From Acanthopleura granulata (Eukaryota > Mollusca > Polyplacophora > Chitonida > Chitonidae), in contig JABBOT010000080.1 in NCBI GenBank assembly GCA_016165875.1, positions 38,002,146 through 38,066,145 on the forward strand: a stretch of 64,000 bases of DNA, in the 5' to 3' direction. The notes beneath the pieces were generated by a model. It was given only the letters and a program-made list of their open reading frames with translations. It was not told the origin of the DNA and made no database searches. Made by a program: the position numbers and the translations under genes. Positions 10,101 through 25,800 of this stretch are shown one piece after another (position 1 is the first letter of the stretch; each line of letters begins with the position of its first letter).

Positions 10101-13100
10101 CAACAAGGTGAGAAATCAGGGGAAATGGAACAACAAAAGACAAGAAGGGAAATCAGGAAAAACGGCACAACATACAATAAGGTTAGAAATCTGGAGGTAT
10201 GGCACGAAATACAACAAGGTGAGAAATCAGGGGAAATGGTACAACATACAATGTGTTTGGAAATCTGGAGGTATATTACAAAATACAACAGGAGAAATGG
10301 AACACAAGGTAAGAAATCAGGGGACACATGTATGGCAAAAACTATCAAGATATAGAAATCAGGAGATTTGGTAGAGCGTACAATGTTGAGAAGTTTGAGA
10401 AGTTATGAAATATGGCACAACACACAAGGTTAAAAAGCAGGTGATATGGCAGCTACAGGTACAATGAGTCTGCACAGACCTTTATGTTTGACAGCGTAGT
10501 CCAGATGGTAGCTGAAGTGTTTTCTCAGTGGGGCAACCATGCAAGGCTTTGTCTTTAATGTGCACAGCGGACAGTGGTACTGCTTCCCACAGCACTTGGC
10601 TGTACAGCGTCTAACAGTAATATCATAGTTGTCTCGCACCATAGACTCATGCCACTAACAGAAAAACAAGAATGACAAAATCAAAACTTCTAAACACTGT
10701 GTTATATGACTGGCGTTTACGCTCACCTAGAGGAAATCTGATGTCTGGAAAATGATGGCAATGGAATGAGGATGAAAATTTGGTAAACAAAATCATTGTA
10801 AATGTACTTCACTATGAACATCATTCTTAGTTCATAAACTACCATTTGATTTTTAACCTTACAGCAACCGTCTAAATTTTAGGAAGAATAGAAAAGTTTT
10901 TAGGTACAGTCAAGTTTAATGCAAAAGTGATTTCATTTTAGAGTAACATCTATTTTCTTGGTCCAGGCCAACAAGATAATCTATCCCTGTTTGTTCAATA
11001 ACACAAACAACAGTACAAATTCTTCCTCTGAAAGTCTTACTGCCTTCTGCTTCACATTAAAAAAAAAACACACACACACAAAATATTTCTTTGAAGTGGC
11101 AAATTATCAGGAGCCTTTAAAAGCTAAGACTTTGCTTAAATTATATCTTATCAAACCAAGAAAATCACATTTATTCACAAAGCCAATTGAACAAATGTGC
11201 CAAAACTTAACTGCTGTTGTACTGCAACATTCATGCTTATCATAAATAATGTTTTGGCCGGATTTAAGTGAGTGGCCCTTATCCTGGCCAGCAGACATTC
11301 TCAAGAACAATATTTTTTACCAGCTGGAAGAACCTAACGGAACTTACATGTTTTGCAAACTGTATGCGTGGATCTTTGAGTGCACGTTGTTTAGTAGCCG
11401 AGAAAAGAAAATGTGGCCTGTATTTGTTGAGAACTGGACACTCAGACAGGTGAGAGGCTGTGGTGGCTGCATTCCAGCGTAGCTCCCCACAACCAGGGCA
11501 GTGGTAATGCTTCATGCCAGAAAACATGATGGAACAGTCCTTGCCACAGAGTGTCAGCGTGTAGTCTGCAAACACAATACAGACCATATGCATCAAATCA
11601 ACATCCTCAAAGAGTAGAGGTATTCATTCTTTATATTTGGATACAGTAGAAAATGTAGCATGTTGTAATAGTGAAGTCTCATTAAAACATGTTAATGTTA
11701 GGTACCAAATGTATTCTTGATATACTGTATATACACATCTGCATGTATAGCTATGCATATAGCATGCAGCACCTGAAGATGTCAGAGTTACAAATCATAT
11801 TTAAATTGTATGAGGAGTCAAAACCCTATTCTTAGGATCAAGTGGAATCCTTTAATATTGCTAAGGTCATGTGGATACTTCATTCCTTTCCAGAGAACGC
11901 ACAGACTTTAAACTCCCAGTACTGACATGCCATACTATAAACCAGAGATTCATATTTCCAATAGATACTTTCTAGCAGAAAATCATCAGAGAATTTATGC
12001 CAGAGATTTCAACTTTATGTCAAAAAGCCCCACTTTATGTTTGGGATTCCAGAGGAAACCTTATCACATAGATAGCTGACATATGTGGAACAGCCCCTGC
12101 AGATGACCTTACCCTCATACACCAGGTGTTCAGGTTGCTTGGTGTCAGGAGCATAAGCCAGTCTCACACTTTCTTTCTGGTAATAAAAAAGGAGAACATA
12201 TATCACATACAGTGTGTAAATTTTTACTATTTTCAGAAGAACTGAGCAAGGGTATAACATTGTCTTTTAATCAGGGATTGAGCAAGAAACTGAATAAAAG
12301 TCTCATAATGTAAATTGCCATAAGTGAAACAGTACATGATGTCTTTTGATATTGTTGGCTCATCTAAATAAAATGAGAGAGTCAGAGAGTCAATGATGCT
12401 AAACACGTCAAAATGAGCCATGAATCTTGCAGGTTTTAGAATTAGATCAGCACACACACTTGTACTGAGGTTAGACGGTACTTGAAACAGTTACGGTATG
12501 GAAACTACTCTAAGGTTGTACAAAATGAACCCGAAAACAAAATTTTATCAACATCGAGCAACATTTGAAGCAGTTATTGCATGGACATGGGACAAACACA
12601 TAAAAACAGATACAGAAACTGATGGACAGATAGACTAACAAGCTGAAATTAATATCGCTACACTGTGACTGCCAGCCTTAAACTTTTCTCTCCTCTGCTG
12701 CTTGATATCTGCAGAAAACTACTATTACTAGTAGAAAAGCAAGCCAGCTTTACTAAGATGAGAGGTTGGGACACACAACAATGTGAACAAAAACAGCTGA
12801 AATGTAACATGCCTGTATGAAACGGAGGGCTCAGTGAACACCTGGAGAAACCGTACATTTTATATGTGCCTGTGTGACAAGCTCCTCTCTCTCTGCTCCA
12901 CGTGGTCTGTGCACACAGCACAATGACAGTGTGAGCATGATACTTGAAGAGACCGTCCACATACATGTCTCAAAGTCAAAACACATGACTAGCCTGTCAC
13001 TCACCTGGTCCACCAGATGTGCCTGCAGGTGTGAGACAAACTCCTCTCTCTGCTCCACATGGTCTGTGCACACAGGGCAATGGTAGTGTGCTTGATGCTT

Positions 13101-14593
13101 CTCTCCACATCGCAGCAAACACTGCACAATGAACACATCTAAACAAACAGAAACACAAGTTCAACATGACATCAGAACTATTCCATTAAATATATGTAAC
13201 AAGGTTTAACAGTGAATTTGTGTTAAGAAACAATGTTGGAGAGTACATTTACAAGTCCTATCAGTAGTGACTTAAGAGTTTTAAGAGATTCGTGTAATTT
13301 TCTTCTACAGATCATAACAACAAATGAGGCTTCAATAGCAGCTAGTTACCATATCCATGGCAGTCAGTACTGTATACATGCATGCACAATGTAGAGCGCC
13401 ATCAGTGAAGCTTGCCATAAAAATATGTAACTCCCGGACTTTCCCAAAAAAGGTCCAGACTTGTGAGTTTGTTGAGATTTTTATTAATGACTTTTGCTTC
13501 TTTAAATTTATCTCTGAATTAATTTCTTTAAAACCTGTATCTTTTTCATCCGTCCTAATGACATAAACTAATTTTTCTGATACAGTTGGATTGTTCATTC
13601 TTGTAGATATGTGAATGCAATATTCTAAATAAGCTTTCCAAAATGGGCTCTTCTGGCAAAGATGAGTTCTATCAGACAATATGCGGCCTCACTAGAACAG
13701 AGTGCCAGGCATGCCATATACAATGTCCATTTCAGTCAAAGTACAGTATATACGGGTAGTCTAGTTAATACTTGGCCAATACCCTTATCCTGAGTGTTAG
13801 GCAAGACAGTACCATAACATTCACTTTGGAATATTTAGGTATGACCTGACTTGGGATCGAACCTGTTACCTCTTCAAGAGAAAGACATTCTCCCTTCTTA
13901 GCTAGCACAGTACAAATATTTTCCTTTATTGATATAAGAAAATGTTGAATCACATGTTCAACAACAATGATTCTGGAATGCTTCAAATCTCCTTCACAGG
14001 CCTACTCATTATCCCAAGAGATGACAACCAGGTTTCACATAGAATAAACAATGCATTGAACGATCAGTACCTTTGTACTGCACACCAGCTGGCCAATGAA
14101 ACTGCTCCAAATGCTCCTGTACACTGAATGCATTATTCTCTTTGAAATATTTTGGTTCACAGAATGGGCAGTGAAACTGGGCACCACATGAACAGTTTTT
14201 ATCCTGGCACCGATGCACAGAGACAGATTCCCCAAACCTAATGAACGTCTCATGCTTTTCCTGTGGCGTCTGGAAAAGTGATCATATTAGAACTATATAC
14301 AATTATATACTCCATGGACACAAACTTCATTTTAAGTAAATTAACTTGGCAAAGTTTCAGTTGCTATGCACTGCTGTTAAAGAAACTCATATGGAGTTGC
14401 AAGAAAGTTACAGATGCAGCCTTATTTAAAACAGACTTACTGGCCTCTTTACTTAGGCCATTCTTTACTGACCTTAATTTATCTACCAGTATTTCATATT
14501 AATTAATAAATATTTGACAAAGTTTAACGTAATTCTGACAGAAAATTTGCTCTGGAAGGCTTCCTCTACCGACGGCACACCATATCTGGTCAT
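1381..14593 (-). CDS. Giant 11-exon zinc-finger protein gene (about 2,430 aa), family not recognised
   Basis: Proposed coding exons (minus strand): 14593-14570, 14269-14071, 13138-13005, 12176-12113, 11565-11348, 10654-10480, 9340-9057, 8426-8214, 7681-7632, 7571-7445 and 7179-1381. Every junction has AG/GT sites and matching codon phase, which would be very unlikely by chance over ten introns. Residues 1-366 carry five zinc modules, each in its own exon; residues 367-496 are a helical-looking linker; residues from 497 come from one huge terminal exon with Ser/Pro/Thr-rich repeats and 11 C2H2/C2HC fingers. Nucleic-acid binding in the nucleus is inferred from the fingers and a GRP-centred basic motif. 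Weakest points are exon 1 (a short ATG exon, GTAGAG donor) and the acceptor at 7180; an ATG at 7203 would start the terminal ORF if that exon were used alone. A transcript would settle both. Confidence 0.82.
7445..8426 (-). CDS. Exons 8-10 of the zinc-finger gene (helical linker)
   Basis: Three small exons join the zinc modules to the terminal exon. Exon 8 (8426-8214, phase 0/0) follows the acceptor 'ggtttccttgtag' and encodes an amphipathic stretch beginning MFESVFATLSQSF. Exon 9 (7681-7632) follows 'ttggtgtttcag'; a donor at GTACAC keeps the frame, while the stronger-looking GTAAGT four bases earlier does not join in frame to what follows. Exon 10 (7571-7445) follows 'ggattatag' and ends at GTAAGT; it is Lys-rich (KYDLLKRTKNAHVK). 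There is no zinc motif here. No function can be assigned from sequence alone. Confidence 0.68.
9057..9340 (-). CDS. Exon 7: zinc module 5, acidic stretch, AT-hook-like motif, polyQ
   Basis: The acceptor is 'cttttcctgtctag' and the donor GTAAGT; phase is 1 in and 0 out (95 codons). The module reads C-C-x2-C, then HYHCPYC, then 12 residues, H, three residues, C. After the finger comes an acidic segment (KEDSDDILTFDND), then K-I-G-R-P-K, which resembles an AT-hook core. Seven glutamines, all CAA, follow immediately before the splice donor. The pure CAA run may vary in length between individuals. Confidence 0.85.
9729..10455. repeat. 37-38-bp minisatellite in intron 6 of the zinc-finger gene
   Basis: 'gaaatc(a/t)gg' blocks start at 9853, 9891, 9928, 9965, 10001, 10038, 10075 and 10112, giving a 37-38-bp period with roughly 17 to 19 units overall. 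Units alternate between at least two types (one with 'aacaaaagacaagaa', one with 'cacaacatacaataa'), so a two- or three-unit higher-order pattern is present. The array ends about 25 bp inside the intron from the exon 6 donor. The repeat lacks stops in several frames on both strands, which explains spurious ORFs here. Confidence 0.93.
10480..10654 (-). CDS. Exon 6: zinc module 4
   Basis: The acceptor is 'cttgtttttctgttag' and the exon starts at codon TGG; phase is 0 in and 1 out, and the donor is GTCTGT. The module reads C-x3-C-C-G-K-QYHCPLC, 14 residues, H-F-S-Y-H. It ends KHK before the junction with exon 7. Here glutamine replaces the first histidine of the HYHCP block. Confidence 0.85.
11348..11565 (-). 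CDS. Exon 5: zinc module 3
   Basis: The acceptor is 'tgtattgtgtttgcag' and the donor CAT|GTAAGT; phase is 1 in and 0 out (73 codons with the carried base). The module reads C-x3-C, eight residues, HYHCPGC, 12 residues, H-L-S-E-C, so it is a C2HC variant. A basic tail (KYRPHF, TKQRALKDPR) follows the finger. Confidence 0.87.
12113..12176 (-). CDS. Exon 4: short linker without a zinc module
   Basis: This 64-nt exon has an excellent acceptor ('ccttttttattaccag') and donor (GTAAGG); phase is 0 in and 1 out. It encodes 21 residues starting KESVRLAYAPDTKQ with no Cys or paired His. It breaks the one-exon-one-module pattern but keeps the alternating phase ladder. Confidence 0.72.
12862..12955 (-). 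pseudogene. Decayed duplicate of exon 3 (zinc module 2) in intron 3
   Basis: The minus-strand sequence aligns closely with exon 3 from its GGAGAGAAGCATCAAG region to GGCACAT. Shared blocks include 'gtgtgcacagacca' and 'gtggagcagagagag'. The copy has lost the HYHCPVC codons (the cysteine and histidine codons are altered) and carries small indels that break the frame after the E-Q-R-E stretch. It has no clear donor. It lies only about 50-140 bp from the real exon, so it records a tandem exon duplication that failed. Confidence 0.8.
13005..13138 (-). CDS. Exon 3: zinc module 2
   Basis: The acceptor is 'ctgtttgtttag' and the donor CAG|GTGAGT; phase is 1 in and 0 out (45 codons with the carried base). 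The module reads C-x3-C-G-E-K-H-Q-A-HYHCPVC, 12 residues, H-L-Q-A-H. This is the cleanest C2H2 version of the module, and it has a decayed twin in the following intron. Confidence 0.88.
14071..14269 (-). CDS. Exon 2: zinc module 1
   Basis: The acceptor is 'tgatcacttttccag' and the donor AAAG|GTACTG; phase is 0 in and 1 out. The module reads C-x4-C-x-C-G-A-QFHCPFC, 15 residues, H-x4-H. Like exon 6 it has Gln for the first His and an aromatic next to it. Confidence 0.85.
14570..14593 (-). CDS. Putative first coding exon of the zinc-finger gene
   Basis: ATG at 14593 starts eight codons (MTRYGVPS) before a GTAGAG donor, phase 0, which joins exon 2 in frame. A GC-richer stretch at about 14655-14695 upstream could be the promoter. 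The exon is too short for codon statistics; a 5' exon elsewhere is possible. Confidence 0.4.
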
Positions 14594-17500
14594 GTCAGGT
14601 AAACTTCGAAAGATTTTAAAATAATTTTATTTAAGATTGCTCCAAAAACTGCATAGCCGAGCCACGCACCCGCTCGCTCCTCAGAAGCTTTACATCATTA
14701 TTATTTTTTCTACTGCAATGACGTGTTCATTTCGGGGACAAATCTGATCATTACTGATCACTATTCGCTATATAATGTATATAGATATGTTGTTTACTAA
14801 TTACTAGGTAGGGGTGCATGCATTAGGATAAGGTACACCTGTAACTTATTCAGTTACTTAGAACATGTACGACCATGTATAACTGCACATGTATGACAGC
14901 AATTTTAAGGTTTCTTGATCTTCTGTCACATAACATCATCGCAAAGTGTAATACAAGCCTCAGGCCAAGATCATCGATGATACACCGCTTTGCTGATGAC
15001 GTTGTTGTTGCATTATCACCAGTAACCTTACTCTCAGGCCTTAAGATTAGGTGTATTTTCCCCAGACTTCTATGAAAAAAGCTATGTTCTTACCGTTATT
15101 TTAACGCAGTCAAATTCAGTCGACATCCTACCTTAACATATTAAGAAACATGATATTGTCAACTTGCTTTACAAGAACGCAAAGAGATTTACTCGGCGCG
15201 ATTTTGTGACCCAAGAGGCGTGTTTAATGTGTTCCTGTTGAATATTCAGTACTGTGACGTATCTTGTCACTTATTACCTCCCTTGCGATTGATCGTTATC
15301 CGAGAGAGCACAATTCCATTTGTGGCTTACCTGTATTTCAATTCAAGTACGGTCGAACAGTTAAAATAAACCTGTGGAGGTTTTTTTTTTAACTTTCATT
15401 TCAGCAAAGTGTATGATTGCAAAAAAAAAAAAAAGAAAAAAAAAATCTCACAAAAGATCTGATTTACTGTTTGATCCAAAGCCATTTGAATTCCATAATT
15501 AAAATTAAATTCTTTAAATTTCCGTGACATTCCATAAAATTTAAACAGTTTAGAAATATAATGCAAGACTTAACACATTTTTATAGAGGTGACCCTTTCT
15601 CTTATTCCAAGAGGCCGATAAATATTTCCTTTAGTCCAAGAAATTTATGCGGCAACTACGTTATTTTAGCGTCCAAGATTTTTTATTCGACCAGATTTAT
15701 ATGTTCACGTGTTCATGTATTATGTGATGACTTCACGAGACCGAATTTTCAACATATTTGGAAAAACGTTTAACAACATGTCGTTACGTTAACGATCGGT
15801 GTGGGTAATTCCTCATTTCTAATGTCCCGAGGGGCTCTTGCTCTTTTTTTCCCTCCAATCTTGAATTAGTTGTCCGAAGTTAGACTCACTGATATGGAAT
15901 ACAAAGCCTAAGCCTATTCACGTCATCCAAAGCGGATAACTTAGCTGTGACGGCGTGACATCATCCATTTCGCGTGACGTGATCTTACATTGATCACGTG
16001 ACAAGTTAGACTTGCATAAACAGCAACACGTGAAATGCTCGTGCAAAGTACAATGGCAGACATGACCACAAAGCATCATCATTAGAATCAAAAGCTGGCT
16101 TGAAAAGCTGTCAGGAGATTGTTCATGAGCTTTTAATTTACTGACTACCGATAAATTTATACATATCCGTATACAAGAGTAAACTCATGGACTCGTTTCA
16201 TTGTTATTGTCCAATAAATCGGCCAGGTATCATGCCAAGTCAATGGGCGTGAAAGGTCAAGATTGTCTCCCATGTGCCATGTGCATGTGGATCAGTTATT
16301 CCATCTGTATCCATCTGACGACCAGCTGCCTCACGAAGTCTAATCCACATGCAGCAAAAAGTTTCAACGTCATAGATGTATTGCAGTCTAATAAGTCAAA
16401 ATCAAGGGGATTTTTATATTACAACTTGTTCTCACATTTTTGCGGGAACAAAACATGGGGTCAGTGCTGTACTGACCTTACTCCGGAAGTTAGAGCTGTT
16501 CCCTTTGTTTTTATCGTGTAGCAGTTTTCATAAAACCCGAAATCTTAATGTAGGCCCTGCAATTATTTCCAGCCACACACTTCTGACAACACCCGTTAAC
16601 ACGTTCTCTTCTCATACACCGCCATCGAGAATTATATGGACCTACGAAGTGTTGAGAACTCCTTCCCGCCTTGAACAAAGTGACCCAAAACTAGGGAGGA
16701 TGTACCCGGCTTTTGTTTTATCGAGGAGTACTACGTCACACCTTCCGGTGCATGTGTGCTTATAAAACACTTAAGTAGAACAAAAACCTTTTCGGACACT
16801 TTTCTGTTGCCCGCCCGTATTCAGTGCGTGTTAGGCGATGAAAAGCTGTCTGTGATTATTTCAAGATTTAGGCCTTGCTAAAAAGAATTCGTTTACGGTC
16901 CTATGAGCTAATGGTATTGGTTGAAGTATCCAGTCGTCACATGTGTAATCTGGTATATCTGCATTCTGATTTACATCTCCAGGAACCCAGAGTGCAATGC
17001 CTTACATTCTGTTCTTTTTATAGATCACATGTGTACCGAGTACCATCAGCTGACGATCTTGTAGTATGTGAATTACATTCTGGTGAGCAGTAAACCACTG
17101 TATATGCATATCTGGCCATCCGAGCATTTCACTCTACATTTGAGAACGTCTAGCAAAGCTTCTAGCTCTGTCCATCCCGACCCTTTAATACACTCGCCAC
17201 GTGACCACTCATCCAAGGTCTCCGAATCGTTCAGTTCCACAATATCACGGCTTTAGCTTTCACCCCAGGCACATTATTCTCAGTTGACAGCCAATCGTGT
17301 GGTTTTTATGTAGTCATGCAGCTATCATGCAATCAAGCATCAGGTCTAACGAAGTTGGCGGGCGTTTTGAATTGAAAATTCTGATTAGTTTAGAACGTTC
17401 TTTGGTTGCAACAGGAATTTATTCTACGGAACTCTAGGTTAGGTGGTAATCAAGCTCTGGTAGGTTATCTGGTAGTTGAGAGACCAACAGCACCTTTAAA

Positions 17501-19371
17501 GGGAAAGACCTCGCCGAAATAAAGCTGTGGTGAGTGAAAAGACTATTACAGCTGAATCTGAAGATATCTTCATTGATTTTTTTAGATGTTTTCTTTTCAC
17601 CAATTAAATGCAGTCAAATGTTTTGATTGTATGGTGGCATGTATGGACCATACTGATAATGTGTCAACAATGACATCATAAAACTTTTTGTACACCTTTA
17701 ATTATGTTAAATGTGGCCTCATCATAGAACAGAATCACTCGCTGACCATTCCTTCGCCAGTTTGTCACCAGTTCCCTAGTGTCTCAATAAGAAATAAAGA
17801 TCCCCACCTACTATTTGTGCTTTGCACATACTTCATTGTGAGGAGATCTTTATGCGAAATTCAAAAATTTCTATTCATTTCTCTGGCTACATCTCCATGT
17901 ATCGCTGAATATGATCTGTAAAAGCAAGAGCTTATATGCACACAATGAAGTGCTACACTTTGCTTTTCTGTACGGATGTGTGCTTCAACAAGAAGTGGAC
18001 TAAAAGCATATGGGACAGCCTTAGAAACTTCCACTGCGCAAAGATTAAGCAATGATTGGATTTCCTTTTGTATAGAAACAAGCGTTAATCAACAGATTGT
18101 TTGTTTGTTTGATTCGGGTTTAACGTCGCTTTGAACATTATTCCAGTCACATCGCGGCTGAGTATTCTTGCAGCAGACCGAGCCCAATGCCAATATGTGC
18201 AGCCACACTGAAATCCCAAGCCGAAGACAACAAAGACGACGCCCCACTGAGTCAAATTATCCTGAGGCCAGGTCGACTAGCACATGGCCTATTCATCTTA
18301 TACAGAGCACCAAGCGATGTTACGCTAAGATGTTAAAGTTTTGGGAATATGACTCGATTTGGGAGTGTTATTACTCTGAGATGTGTAAAAATTAACGGTA
18401 TAAGGTCTGTGTAAAATATTCAAAACAGATTTGTCAGGTCCAGTAGACTGGAATAGAGTTGCTGAGCAGATCTATTGGATAAGACGCCTCTTTATTTGAA
18501 TCTTTATGGTATCCTCAGCACAGCTGCAGGTATTTGACCGGCAGTCTGAAAGTCTAAGGCCTGTTTCAACATCAGATAAACCTCTATCGATCATTTCATT
18601 ACCATTGATGGTAATATCATCTAAGCATGTCAGAAAAATCGAACACTTTGGGACAAGCGTCTTTTTATACCATCGTTAGAAAATACAACCTGAACCTTTC
18701 GGTTTATAGGCGTTTGGCGAATGCTGTGACTCTCCAGAAAAATGAATGCAGTGACTGGCTAGATTCATCAGCACTACAATGTAGATAAAATCAACCCTGA
18801 ATTTGCCCTTTGATATTAGTAATTGGTACAGCACCGCCTAATCTGGACTCTCGAGGACAGGGATTATCGACATTGCTTATGAGAGGCATGACGACAGAAT
18901 TTAAGAAAATAATAGAAAACATTGACAGAGGTAGAGGGGTAAGCAGGGGGTCCCTGCTTTGTTGAAAAGTGAAAAATGCTCACGAATATGTCGAGCTTCA
19001 AGCAGCTATGCCTATCTTTTTATATTTTCGACGGAGCGAATCTGTTTAGTTTTGGGTTTTGACTGTTAGCGTGTTCGAGGTGCCCGTACGATTAATATAA
19101 GGGAAAATGGCAAGGCTCAAATAAAAGTCAATCAGTGAGGCTACAATGCCCTCATATAGTATTAATTTTGCAGACGTTCTGGTTTTGGTATGTGGTCTTC
19201 ATAAGGCCAGGTACACAGCCTTTTGGTGCCAGTTCAGTAAGTCACACTTGAAGCATCGCAAGGCGTGTTAAGAACAAACAGACAAAACCTTACACAGACA
19301 GCAAGTGACAGTAATTTTGATTGTATTTGCAAAGCATCAAAATATCACTTCCAGATACATGTATTTGGGGT
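14594..19371. other. Intergenic region between zinc-finger and protease genes
   Basis: I find no exon with good splice sites and protein-like composition here. It contains a poly-A-rich stretch near 15420, the dispersed repeat at 18096 and scattered short frames that do not resemble proteins. The promoter of the zinc-finger gene should lie just above 14593. Confidence 0.5.
18096..18255 (+). mobile_element. Copy of a dispersed repeat ('gggtttaacgtcgctt' type)
   Basis: It begins TTTGTTTGTTTGATTCGGG and continues with 'tttaacgtcgct' and 'attccagtcacatcgcgg'. I associate this block with abundant non-autonomous repeats in mollusc genomes (recollection, not a search). It is followed by 'ccaagccgaagac' and 'cgacgccccact', also as I remember it. 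No target-site duplication was found. Confidence 0.5.
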
Positions 19372-24008
<4,637 letters not shown>

Positions 24009-24070
24009 CCTTTCGGGCAGAGAGAGACTGGCAGGACAAAAAAAATGCGCGTTTTTTCATCTTCGCCATT

Positions 24071-24078
24071 CTTTTAAA
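24071..24078 (-). promoter_or_regulatory. TATA-like box of the minus-strand protease gene
   Basis: TTTAAAAG (minus strand) lies about 65 bp upstream of the start codon at 24008. This spacing is close to that of the TATAAG element of the divergent paralogue. Suggestive only. Confidence 0.3.
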
Positions 24079-24472
24079 GAGATGATGGAACCATTTGGAC
24101 AGGTGCCTTCTTTCCAGGCACTTAAAACTGTCATTATGAGCAAAATTTACCGGCACTCTGTCCCAAATTAGAAGTATTTAGAGTGTCTGTGTTAAAATCG
24201 TGACTGAGTCATCTGTGGAGGGAATAAAAGTTCATAACTAGATATATGAGTTTAATGGCATGTTGACAAACGGATTAATTTCTATCTACATAAAACTACT
24301 AGATTTCGTGTCAAGGACAAACCATCTGCATGACTATATGGGACTATGTGCGAAGTAATCGTGACGTACAGTTGTGATGATTGAAGATGCAGACTGATTG
24401 AGAATATTACAAGGTTTGAAACCGTCTATTGAAAAAAACGTACATCACCAATCTCCATGGTGCACAAATCAA

Positions 24473-24499
24473 ATATATATATATATATATATATATACA
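24473..24499. repeat. (AT)n microsatellite
   Basis: About 13 AT dinucleotides in a row. Confidence 0.97.
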
Positions 24500-24939
24500 A
24501 CAGATGGCACAAAAATAAATGAGAAACTCATGAAACTACTTCCCGATTAACAAATGGGTTCAAAGTTGTGTACTCCTTTATTCTTTCTTGGATTACATCA
24601 GATTTCGAGGTGCATGTGTGCTCAGAAAGCACTTAGGTATAGTACACAAGCACAGCAGCGTCACAACAGAAAACGATGTGTATCTCTCCAATTTGGACAC
24701 TTTTGTGTAGCCCGTCAGTCTCACATTGGTATATAACGACAAGTGTTGCAAAACTTCACCACAACTAGATTGTGATTATATGTTCTTGTGTATTTATTTA
24801 TTTACTGAAGAATTCAGTACTCAGTAGATGTTCTTAATGATTCTGAGGTGTTCTTACATGAATTTCCCTGTAATCTCGCTTAATTTGCCTGTCAAAGTCT
24901 GAGTCACACGTGGAAAATTCGTCAATTATATGCCAGAGG

Positions 24940-25100
24940 TTGGTGGTTTATATGAAACACTCATGTGAAATATTCTTTATAACGGCGTGAAACACCTATC
25001 AAACACATAAATAAATCTTTGAATGAATTAATGAATCAATTAATAAATAAATCAATCAATCAGTCAGTCTAGCAATCAATCAGTAAATCAGTTAATTGAT
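24940..25100 (+). mobile_element. Degenerate SINE 3' end with simple-repeat tail
   Basis: 'gtgaaatattctttataacggcgtgaaacac' matches the 3' block of the SINE family seen at 704 and 63012, followed by an (AATA)/(AATC)-rich tail. The tRNA head is missing. Confidence 0.6.
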
Positions 25101-25627
25101 ATTAGTTGTCAAATCGTATAGCACCAGTATGCTAAAGGTGTCGCGTTTAACTCACAGGTGTCCACGGATGGCTATAGCAAATACAGAAGTAGGCCTACAG
25201 TCCAGGGCTCAGGGTTAAGTGAAGCAATAAAGCAACACTCGAATCAGACAGGCCATATTTGCCAACAACTAAGTTCAAGTTGATTCTTTCAGAACTGGGT
25301 TAACAAGTGCATCTGGTCATTTCCCACACCACTATACACATCTGTCGGTTCCCCAAGGCACTTCTTCGTTCGGATAAAAAGCTGTTACTAAAATACTGTC
25401 TAGATATTGGCAAACAACTGTATTCAGCACGGTTCTGAGCAGTGCCTAGAAATTCTCCTTCATTCACGGTAGAAAATGCTTTTCTCTAGATTTACTCGGT
25501 TGAGCATACGTCACACATTCTTATTTGTATTGTAATATTTACACATGGAAAAAGATGTGTAAAGATATATTTGAACGAAAAATGGATTCATTGATAATTT
25601 AATGGACGCTGGCTCATTCATATAATG

Positions 25628-25800
25628 CGTTCACCTTATGCTGGGTTCCTCTCGAGCGGCACGTGGAAAGGTGGGCCAGCAACATGCGGATGGTCGTGGG
25701 TTTCCCCAGGGTACTGGACGGTTTCCTTCCATCATGATGTTGGCCGCCGTCAAACAAATGAAATATTCTTGACTACGGTGTAAATAACCGAAAAAAAATA
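25628..25800 (+). mobile_element. Head-less SINE copy
   Basis: It carries the SINE body ('ggttcctctcgagcgg', 'gcggatggtcgtggg', 'ttggccgccgtc') and 3' end ('gaaatattcttgac'). The A and B boxes are missing, so it is a 5'-truncated copy. Confidence 0.8.

Noticed and set aside
9793..10374. 193-codon plus-strand and 116-codon minus-strand ORFs
   Set aside because: Both lie entirely in the 37-38-bp minisatellite inside an intron.
9729..10455. CRISPR-like array of repeats
   Set aside because: Units are direct tandem repeats without unique spacers, there are no cas genes, and the DNA is eukaryotic. The same applies to the arrays at 44966, 54835 and 59210.
9057..14269. Assignment of the zinc modules to the Castor (CASZ1) family
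   Set aside because: The H-x-H-C-like block is reminiscent, but the upstream Cys pair, HCPxC order and single-exon modules do not fit what I know of Castor fingers.
24560..24740. Resemblance to 16690-16830 ('ggtgcatgtgtgct', 'ggacacttt')
   Set aside because: Only short blocks match and spacing differs; too weak to call a repeat by eye.
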